The position numbers were made by a program, and so were the translations under genes. A DNA stretch of 64,000 nt from Bdellovibrionales bacterium GWA2_49_15. Its GTDB lineage: Bacteria; Bdellovibrionota; Bacteriovoracia; Bacteriovoracales; Bacteriovoracaceae. The notes under the pieces are model-generated. The model did no database searches, was not told where the DNA came from, and worked only from the letters and a program-made list of their open reading frames with translations. Below, one piece after another: positions 58,755 to 64,000 of this stretch (positions are counted from its first letter, which is position 1; each line of letters begins with the position of its first letter). Location of the stretch: NCBI GenBank assembly GCA_001769855.1, contig MEPP01000021.1, positions 124,001 to 188,000 on the forward strand, given 5' to 3'.

Positions 58755-59507
58755 ATGATTTTCAAAATAATTTTTTTACTTCTTCTTCCCTCCATTTCGA
58801 TAACCGCATTTTCCCAAACTTCCGATTTGGATCTGGGTGACGCCTTATATGAAAAGAGGGAGCAGCTGGAAAATGTTTATAAGGCCCAGGGGCATTTTGG
58901 AAAACACCTGGATGCCAATCCAAACGATGTTCAGGGTCTATGGCGGGCGAGCATGGTCAATTACTATATCGGGCACTTGCTGGAAAATGAGGACAAAAGA
59001 ATTGAGCATTATAAATTGGGTGTGGGCCAAGGTGAAGCTTGCGTGACTCACTCTGCGAAGAAATTGGGCCAATGTTATTTCTGGTTGGCGACCAATACCG
59101 CTTTACTGAAGAAGGAAAAGGGAAGCATCAATCTGGCCTTTGGCATCAGCTCGATTATTGATTTGTTTAATAAAGCGCTGGAGCTGGACCCACTTTACGC
59201 GGGTGCCGGCCCTTATCGGATGCTGGCGCTGCTTTATTTTAAAGCGCCGTTTTTTTTGGGGGGCGATGAAGGCAAAGCGTATGAATTTATCAAAGAGGCC
59301 ATTCGCCTGAAACCCAATGAGCCTTTGAACCATTATTTTTATGTCAGCTTCCTGGTCAAAAATAAAAAATTGCCCGAGGCAAAAGAGGCTGCGAAAAGTT
59401 TTTTAGACAAGGTCAATCCCAGCTCTTTTGAATTCTTTGAATCCATCAATGCACATAAAAAAATCCTGACTTTTTTTGAAACCGGCGATTTGCCGAAAAA
59501 CGATTAA
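58755..59507 (+). CDS. Secreted TPR-like protein
   Basis: 250 residues with a signal peptide (IIFLLLLPSISITAFS, cleavage before QTSDL). Repeated helix pairs (AQGHFGKHLDANPNDVQGLWRA, FNKALELDPLYAGAGPYRML, YEFIKEAIRLKPNEPLNHYFYV, AKEAAKSFLDKVNPSSFEFF) follow the TPR pattern. The order, with GxGPYRxLALLYF and FFLGGDEGKAYEFIKEAI, resembles periplasmic TPR proteins of the TatT/TRAP-associated type. No transporter lies nearby, so the role is open. It ends convergent to the frameshifted small gene. Confidence 0.65.
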   Translation: MIFKIIFLLLLPSISITAFSQTSDLDLGDALYEKREQLENVYKAQGHFGKHLDANPNDVQGLWRASMVNYYIGHLLENEDKRIEHYKLGVGQGEACVTHSAKKLGQCYFWLATNTALLKKEKGSINLAFGISSIIDLFNKALELDPLYAGAGPYRMLALLYFKAPFFLGGDEGKAYEFIKEAIRLKPNEPLNHYFYVSFLVKNKKLPEAKEAAKSFLDKVNPSSFEFFESINAHKKILTFFETGDLPKND

Positions 59508-59634
59508 GGGTTTTTGTAGTAAATTTCGTAAATGCCGAAACCCACCACCCCAACCGCAGAAATGATAAGCGATTTTTTTTGATTGGTTTTTTGGCGGGTT
59601 TTTGCTTGTCCTTTTTTCCAAACAGTTGAAGCAT
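59504..59634 (-). CDS. Small membrane protein whose frame needs a -1 shift in an A8 tract
   Basis: From the ATG at 59634 the frame reads MLQLFGKKDKQKPAKKPIKK and reaches eight consecutive A (minus strand; T at 59573-59580). A -1 slip there continues as KSLIISAVGVVGFGIYEIYY and stops at 59504, giving about 43 residues with a basic N-terminus and one membrane helix. The second frame has no start of its own in this region (a stop lies at 59654-59656). Zero-frame reading gives an unlikely tail. The site matches the A AAA AAT type of slippery heptamer. It could also be a genuine indel, polymerase slippage or an assembly error. No clear ribosome site. Confidence 0.45.
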
Positions 59635-59757
59635 GAGGCTTAAAAAAATTCCATCACCGGCAATTTGATCGAAGGCCAGTTTTTGCGTAAGTTGAGAAAA
59701 ATTCTTCCATGTATTCAGCTAGTTGGCCATTGATTTCACTATTGTAATGTGGTGCCG

Positions 59758-59805
59758 ATTATACCCATTTGACACATAATGGGGAAATGGGTATAATGCC
59801 TTATT
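59758..59805 (+). promoter_or_regulatory. Consensus promoter inside a perfect operator-like inverted repeat
   Basis: TTGACA (59769-59774) and TATAAT (59792-59797) have the ideal 17-bp spacing. ATTATACCCATTT (59758-59770) and AAATGGGTATAAT (59785-59797) are exact 13-bp inverted copies that overlap both elements. The expected start of transcription falls at about 59803-59805, immediately before the ATG at 59806, so the mRNA would be essentially leaderless; no ribosome site is present. This is the layout expected for antitoxin autorepression. Confidence 0.75.
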
Positions 59806-60051
59806 ATGAGTACAGCTAAAAAAATGAAGAACTTAGAAATTGATTCCAGAGGCAGGGTTACTCTTCCAAAAGAATTACGGGAAGGAGTGGATACATTCGC
59901 CATCGAGTCAGAAGAAGATGGAACGTTAATACTAATTCCACAAAGGCAAGTTTCATTAGACGATGCAAAGCTTATTGAAAGTCTAAAAAAATCTGCTCAA
60001 GAATATAAAAAGGGTAAGCTTCATAAGATGCCAGATGAGTGGATGAAATGA
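59806..60051 (+). CDS. AbrB/SpoVT-type antitoxin
   Basis: 81 residues. The N-terminal LEIDSRGRVTLPKELREG is the AbrB swapped-hairpin DNA-binding motif (as in MazE/VapB/PrlF-type antitoxins), followed by a charged C-terminal helix (LIESLKKSAQEYKKGK) that would hold the toxin. It has its own promoter within an inverted repeat, and its TGA overlaps the toxin start (ATGA at 60048-60051). By family logic it binds the inverted repeat and the toxin. Confidence 0.8.
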   Translation: MSTAKKMKNLEIDSRGRVTLPKELREGVDTFAIESEEDGTLILIPQRQVSLDDAKLIESLKKSAQEYKKGKLHKMPDEWMK

Positions 60052-60356
60052 CTCCCTCTGGTCCTTTTGAACTTCTCTTTTCCACGAGTGCTCTAGAACA
60101 AACACAAGTAATAATGGCCAACCCTGCGAAAGAAGGGCTAAAGAAGCAACTTAAAAAGGCCTTTCGATTCTTGTCATCAAATCCTAATCACCCTGGGTTA
60201 CAGTCTCATCCTATAGCGCAATTTGATAAAATCTTTGAAGGGAAAGTTTTCAGTTCATATGTGCAAAATAACACACCTCAAGCACTGCGACTTCTTTGGC
60301 TCTATGGCCCCAAGGGCAAACAGATCACGATCGTAGCAGTTATTCCGCATTACTAG
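60048..60356 (+). CDS. RelE/ParE-superfamily toxin-like protein
   Basis: 102 residues from the ATG at 60048, overlapping the antitoxin stop. The sequence FELLFSTSALEQTQVIMANP ... KKQLKKAFRFLSSNPNHPGLQSHPI ... IFEGKVFSSYVQNNTPQALRLLWLYGPKGKQITIVAVIPHY has the order of RelE/ParE-fold toxins: a helical hairpin, then strands with a Y-R-L-W-Y-type motif and terminal I-x-H. The exact activity (mRNA cleavage or gyrase inhibition) cannot be decided. An in-frame start at 60039 inside the antitoxin is less likely. Confidence 0.7.
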   Translation: MTPSGPFELLFSTSALEQTQVIMANPAKEGLKKQLKKAFRFLSSNPNHPGLQSHPIAQFDKIFEGKVFSSYVQNNTPQALRLLWLYGPKGKQITIVAVIPHY

Positions 60357-60472
60357 GCGTCACTGTTTTAAGAGCGGTTCCATGTTCAGTTTTGGTAAAC
60401 GCCAATGCTGAATATTTTGTGAATCACTTATGGCCCCAGACCGAAAATCATATTCCACATGAAAATTCATGT

Positions 60473-60626
60473 GCAATCTTAAGTAAATTTGGTTTCCCCA
60501 CAGAAAATCCCAAAAAATTTAGCTGCGCTAGTCTCCGACCAAAGTTTGAATATATTCTAACACGCCTATCCGTTATAAGATGGCATTTATAGGGGATAAA
60601 ATGTGTGCTCAATCTGTCTTTACCTT
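60473..60626 (+). repeat. Right copy of the ~152-bp direct repeat
   Basis: Matches 57301-57452 in the same orientation with a few differences (a C/A change near the start, small indels before the GATAAAATGTG segment). It runs into the HNH C-terminal fragment, so the last part of the repeat encodes the fragment's start (about MCAQSVFTF). In the left copy this same point joins the IS110 transposase remnant. Confidence 0.9.
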
Positions 60627-60768
60627 TGAAAATCGTCAATATCTTGAGGGCAAGCATCGGCAGCCCTACTGCCTCGGCGGAAACACAACGGCCTCCAATG
60701 TGCGTATCTTATGTGGGCGGCACAACCGACTTCTCTATGGCGAATTACAAGAGCAGAGTTTGGTGTAG
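60580..60768 (+). pseudogene. Broken C-terminal HNH half
   Basis: 62 residues ending NRQYLEGKHRQPYCLGG, NVRILCGRHNRLLYGELQE. It aligns to the HNH domain of the intact protein at 39496 (ENRHFLQADHKVPYFLGG ... NMRVLCQQHN), including the first metal His and the last HN, but the catalytic DH reads KH. No complete N-terminal domain precedes it; the start (60580 or 60601) is inside or at the edge of the repeat. It is likely a remnant of the gene whose N-terminal half is at 56918. Confidence 0.75.
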
Positions 60769-60885
60769 GTCATCAGTTTTTACTCTTTTGATCAAGAATT
60801 CTTAGCTTTAACAATTTACTTAAGCACAACTATTTTGATAAAGAGTCCAGATGTCCTATAATTATTCCGTGTAAAGTTCCTTGTC

Positions 60886-61272
60886 TTGGAGGTCCCCATC
60901 GCTCGTAAACCTATTCTCATTATTGAGGACCATTTGGACATTCGCTCCATGCTCCAAGAATTTTTCATGAGTGAGGGGCATCCTGTCCTTCTCGCCAACA
61001 ATGGCCAGGAGGCCCTGGAGCTGCTCGCAACGGAGTCGACGCCAAGGCCTGGCGTTATTCTCACAGATTACAGTATGCCGGTGATGAATGGTCCTGAATT
61101 TCTGGTAGAGCTGGAGCGCCAACATCCCAAAATTTTTGCCCAAACTCCCATTTTCATCATGACTGCAGGAGGCGACGCTCACGTCTCCGCATCACTCAAG
61201 ATCACCGGTTTTGTGAAGAAACCGTTTGATCTCGATGAGCTTGTCAGTATCTCAGAACGCTATCGCGACTAA
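60886..61272 (+). CDS. Single-domain response regulator
   Basis: Receiver domain only: ILIIEDHLDIRSMLQEFFMSEG, acceptor Asp in VILTDYSMPVMNGPEF, Thr in FIMTAGG and Lys in FVKKPFDLDELV. No ATG or GTG start exists in frame. A TTG at 60886 has no ribosome site, while GGAGG (60888-60892) lies 5 bases before an in-frame ATC at 60898 that would give MARKPILIIEDH, the expected receiver start. The stop comes 9 bases before the convergent NarL-type regulator. Confidence 0.8.
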   Translation: MEVPIARKPILIIEDHLDIRSMLQEFFMSEGHPVLLANNGQEALELLATESTPRPGVILTDYSMPVMNGPEFLVELERQHPKIFAQTPIFIMTAGGDAHVSASLKITGFVKKPFDLDELVSISERYRD

Positions 61273-61281
61273 GCACCTGTT

Positions 61282-61941
61282 TTACTCATTGATTTTTTTA
61301 GGTCTGTTGCACTCAATAATGCCTTCGGCAATGGCGTAGCGGGTTAGTCCGGCCACATCGTGGATGGAAAGCTTCTTCATGATACTCTGGCGATGTTTTT
61401 CAATCGTTTTGATACTAATCTCAAGCTCAAAGGCCACTTCCTTATTGGCCTTGCCTTCCGTAATAAGCTGGAGCACCTGTACCTCTCTCTCACTGAGCGC
61501 TTGAGTTGTCTTTTTTGAAAAACCGTCCATCTTTTTGAGACGGTCAGAAACCATAGGACTGAAAAAAACATTCCCGTTTCTAATTTCCCGAATCGCTTCG
61601 ATCAGAATGTTGGGGGAACATTGTTTAATAAGGAAGCCGGACACGCCGATGGAGGTCATCTTCTCGATATATCCGTCATCTGCATAGGCAGAAAGAACCA
61701 GTATTTTAGTGGAGGGATTTTCTTTAAGAATTTTTCGCGAAGCCTCGATCCCATTCAACTTAGGCAAAGCAATGTCCATGATAACCACCATGGGAGCAAG
61801 ATGCTTGACCATCTTGACCGCATCCAGGCCATTGTCGGCTTCACCCACAACCGTCATGTCCTTTTCCAGCTCGATTAAGGCCTTAAGACCTTTTCGGACG
61901 ATTAGATGATCTTCAGATAAAAAGACTGTTGTTTTTTTCAT
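61282..61941 (-). CDS. LuxR/NarL-family response regulator
   Basis: 219 residues. N-terminal receiver (VFLSEDHLIVRKGLKALIEL, Asp in VVIMDIALPKLNG, Lys in GFLIKQCS) and C-terminal GerE helix-turn-helix (LSEREVQVLQLITEGKANKEVAFELEISIKTIEKHRQSIMKKL). The kinase gene upstream on the same strand ends 2 bases before it, so this is a classic NarX/NarL-type pair. The controlled genes are unknown. Confidence 0.92.
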   Translation of the reverse strand: MKKTTVFLSEDHLIVRKGLKALIELEKDMTVVGEADNGLDAVKMVKHLAPMVVIMDIALPKLNGIEASRKILKENPSTKILVLSAYADDGYIEKMTSIGVSGFLIKQCSPNILIEAIREIRNGNVFFSPMVSDRLKKMDGFSKKTTQALSEREVQVLQLITEGKANKEVAFELEISIKTIEKHRQSIMKKLSIHDVAGLTRYAIAEGIIECNRPKKINE

Positions 61942-61943
61942 AA

Positions 61944-62696
61944 TTATTTACGAACTCTTAGAAGAGGAATTCGGACCTCGACCAAGGTGCCTTTTCCGGG
62001 CGAAGAGGTGATTGCAAAATCTCCCCCCGCCATCTTTACTCGCTCTTCCATACCAATTAATCCGATTCGCGTATTCTTTCCAATCAGGAGTAAGTTTTTT
62101 ACCTTAAAGGAGACGCCGTTATCACGAATGACCATCTGAACATTATTTTGGACTTTGCGAATGGCAATGGAAGCCTTGCGGGCCTTGGAGTGTTTTGCAA
62201 TATTGGTAAGTGATTCTTGGGCCACCCGAAACAACACGATCTTGTTTAGTTCACTGATTTCCGAGCTATCAATTGAGGATGTGAGCTTGACCCGAATCTT
62301 GGTTTTCGCAGTAAATGCTTTTATGTAGGATTCAAGCGCTACCGCCAGTCCTAGGTCGTCCAAAATCATGGGGTAGAGTTCGCGCGCAAAACCATTAATC
62401 TTATCAACCGATTTTTCCACCATCTGCTGGGCATCGATAATTTTATCCCGGAGTTCAGGGGTGCTGTTGGCGGTTGTTCTGCTCAGGATGGAGAGTTTAA
62501 AATTTATCCCGGTCAAGATTTGCGCAACCTCATCATGAAGCTTGCGACTGATCTCCTTTTTAACATCTTCCTGCCGCAGTAAAAGTAGCTCCGCCAGCTT
62601 TTCGGATTGTTTTTTGGTCGCGAGCAACTCTTGTTTTAAGCGGGCATGTTGGGTTTCGAGGTGACGCCCTGGACTTATTTTTCGAGAAACCTTCAT
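61944..62696 (-). CDS. NarX-type histidine kinase, soluble
   Basis: 250 residues without a membrane segment. N-terminal coiled coil (LKQELLATKKQSEKLAELLLLRQEDV), dimerisation and phospho-acceptor region of the HisKA_3 type (EISRKLHDEVAQILTGINFKLSIL, His ~54), and an ATPase domain (VAQESLTNIAKHSKAR, IRDNGVSF, RIGLIGMEERVKMAGGDF). It lacks a sensor domain, so it may respond to a cytoplasmic signal or to another kinase. Directly upstream of its regulator. Confidence 0.9.
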   Translation of the reverse strand: MKVSRKISPGRHLETQHARLKQELLATKKQSEKLAELLLLRQEDVKKEISRKLHDEVAQILTGINFKLSILSRTTANSTPELRDKIIDAQQMVEKSVDKINGFARELYPMILDDLGLAVALESYIKAFTAKTKIRVKLTSSIDSSEISELNKIVLFRVAQESLTNIAKHSKARKASIAIRKVQNNVQMVIRDNGVSFKVKNLLLIGKNTRIGLIGMEERVKMAGGDFAITSSPGKGTLVEVRIPLLRVRK

Positions 62697-62930
62697 AGGT
62701 CAAACTCTTAACTAAATCTCCGGATATTTGAAAGTAAATATTCCTATTATTTTATATTTTTTTCAATTTCATTCTCTTCTGTATGTTTATGGGCAATCTA
62801 CCCCATAGACATTCCCCTGAGTACGTGGAAAGTAAATTCCAATATTGCGGAATGACTCATAGAAAGCCTTTAAAGTATGGACGGATTGCCACATAATAAC
62901 TATTCTTAATTGCTTGAATTCGAGGGCGTG
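62697..62930. promoter_or_regulatory. Divergent promoter region with two similar GAAAGTAAAT sites
   Basis: 234 bases between the NarX-type kinase (minus strand) and the membrane kinase (plus strand). GAAAGTAAATATTCC (62730-62744) and GGAAAGTAAATTCC (62827-62840) are similar and about 100 bases apart, possible binding sites for a shared regulator. The stretch is AT-rich. GAGGG (62922-62926) serves the downstream gene. Confidence 0.35.
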
Positions 62931-64000
62931 ATGGCGCGATATTTCGAAACTAGCTCTTTTTGGGCGGCCTCAGCTGCCCTCATTTTGGGACTGGCAACGC
63001 TGGTGGGGTGGCTTTTTGATCTCCATCCTCTTAAGTATGGACTGAGTCCAGAGCCAATGAGGTCGTGGGCCGCCCTGAGTTTGCTCTTTTGCGCCTCCGC
63101 CTTGCTCCTGACCCAAAGGAAACAGCGGACCTCCCTGCAAGAAGGCATGCGAATAGCACTGGCCGGAATCACACTTTTAATCAACGCCATGATGCTCACG
63201 GAATATCTTTTTTCAGTGGATCTTGGCGTCGATCGCCTCCTGCCTTACGAAATGAGAGGAGACTTTCCTGGTCGGCTTCCCCTTAATACGGCGCTGTCTT
63301 TTGCCCTTTTTGGGGGCGCAATCATTATTTTTCCCAAGTTTACCCGTTGGGCAAAAAATCTTGCCATCTTCTCTGGCCTTTTGTCGGTGGTGGCCTCTCT
63401 CGGATACCTACTCAAAGTCCCCGAACTCTATGGATATGGCAGCTTTGCTTTTATGTCTTCAACCGCTGCCGTGGGGGTGGTTCTTTTATTCTTTGCCGTG
63501 GTTTTTATCCGGCCCTCAGAGGGATTCTCTCAGCTCTTTATTGCTGAAACGATGGGTGGGTATCTTCTAAGACGGCTGATTGTGTTTGTTTTTGTGATTT
63601 CGCCGGCAACCATTATTCTGATGCGGGAGCTGCAGGAAGCAGGTCTTGTTACCCACGACGTAGGAACTGGGCTCGGTGCTCTTATCGATATACTCATCCT
63701 TGTCGCGATCACGTGGTTTCTTGCCCTCAAGCTGGATCAGATCGATCGGGGCAAAATGCAGGCGGAAGCGGATCTCAGGCAATCCCACAATGAGCTTGAA
63801 ATGCGAGTTGCCCAAAGAACCTGTGATCTTACCGCCGCTAACCAGGAACTTGAAGCTTTCGCTTACTCTGTGTCCCACGACCTGCGGACGCCGCTTCGGG
63901 GTATTGATGGTTTTAGCAAAGCGCTGCTTGAAGATTATAACCAAAGCATCGACGAGACAGGCAAGCGATACCTCGGCTTCATTCGCTCTGGAACGCAGCA
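62931..64000 (+). CDS. Membrane histidine kinase (3'-partial)
   Basis: The frame stays open to the end of the window (356 codons). The N-terminal ~270 residues carry about seven to eight membrane helices, with a motif GRLPLNTALSFALFGGAII often seen in PAS-linked sensors of this lineage. A coiled coil (ADLRQSHNELEMRVAQR) leads into HisKA (FAYSVSHDLRTPLRGIDGF, His316). The ATPase part lies beyond the window. Start ATG 62931 has GAGGG 4 bases upstream; GTG 62928 is an alternative. Confidence 0.88.
   Translation, partial: MARYFETSSFWAASAALILGLATLVGWLFDLHPLKYGLSPEPMRSWAALSLLFCASALLLTQRKQRTSLQEGMRIALAGITLLINAMMLTEYLFSVDLGVDRLLPYEMRGDFPGRLPLNTALSFALFGGAIIIFPKFTRWAKNLAIFSGLLSVVASLGYLLKVPELYGYGSFAFMSSTAAVGVVLLFFAVVFIRPSEGFSQLFIAETMGGYLLRRLIVFVFVISPATIILMRELQEAGLVTHDVGTGLGALIDILILVAITWFLALKLDQIDRGKMQAEADLRQSHNELEMRVAQRTCDLTAANQELEAFAYSVSHDLRTPLRGIDGFSKALLEDYNQSIDETGKRYLGFIRSGTQ

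Overview
The window looks like a chromosomal segment of a Gram-negative bacterium from the Bdellovibrionota / former Deltaproteobacteria (inference). The sequence-level reasons are a PomA/PomB-like flagellar stator pair, many small lipoprotein and signal-peptide genes without obvious families, lone receiver-domain proteins, an alpha-2-macroglobulin homologue, secreted nuclease and phospholipase-D-like genes, and moderate base composition. No rRNA, tRNA or CRISPR array was seen.

Layout. 1-2.9 kb: translation/replication block (DUF2232 membrane protein, rplI, terminator, dnaB), then a pabB-like gene. 4.2-7.3 kb: a small unknown gene, the stator pair and an RluA-type pseudouridine synthase. 7.3-9.6 kb: unknown membrane protein, WYL-like protein, YciB-like membrane protein. 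9.6-15.5 kb (minus strand): a tightly overlapped aromatic amino acid operon (proline iminopeptidase, type I-alpha DAHP synthase, type I-beta DAHP synthase fused to chorismate mutase, aminotransferase, prephenate dehydrogenase, prephenate dehydratase). 15.7-24.6 kb: surface and envelope genes (GLUG-repeat lipoprotein, Sel1-like protein, lone receiver, EF-hand lipoprotein, outer-membrane-type protein, amidohydrolase lipoprotein, secreted unknown). 24.7-27.5 kb: a large hybrid histidine kinase. 27.6-30.0 kb: cdd, pyrC and a B-box-like membrane protein. 30.1-38.3 kb: housekeeping genes (cysS, priA, yidD, maf, nth, DUF2797, HIT) and a lone fliN behind an unknown gene. 38.3-41.1 kb: unknown membrane protein, HNH nuclease, secreted unknown. 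41.1-46.3 kb (minus strand): amidase, DacB, DksA-like, MerC-like and threonyl-tRNA synthetase. 46.4-56.5 kb: flavin-binding-fold protein, S1/P1 nuclease, phospholipase D-like protein and the 2-kb-residue macroglobulin, flanked by secreted unknowns.

56.9-60.8 kb is the accessory part. It holds two broken pieces of an HNH gene related to the intact one at 39.5 kb, a ~152-bp near-identical direct repeat, a truncated IS110-family transposase with a strongly structured 5' leader, secreted unknowns, a small membrane gene whose frame needs a -1 shift in an A8 tract, and a toxin-antitoxin pair whose consensus promoter sits inside a perfect inverted repeat and whose mRNA would be leaderless. 60.9-64 kb holds signalling genes: a lone receiver, a NarL/NarX-type pair and the start of a membrane histidine kinase that runs off the window.

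Functional links. The aromatic operon can take erythrose-4-phosphate/PEP entry and the Phe/Tyr branch together. The amidase, DacB, macroglobulin, nuclease and phospholipase-like genes all act in or beyond the periplasm. Several housekeeping proteins show lineage-specific losses: PriA has one of two zinc sites, ThrRS lacks the TGS domain, the DksA-like protein keeps one of four finger cysteines, and the macroglobulin lacks a thioester motif. All functional calls rest on motif recognition by eye; no searches were run.
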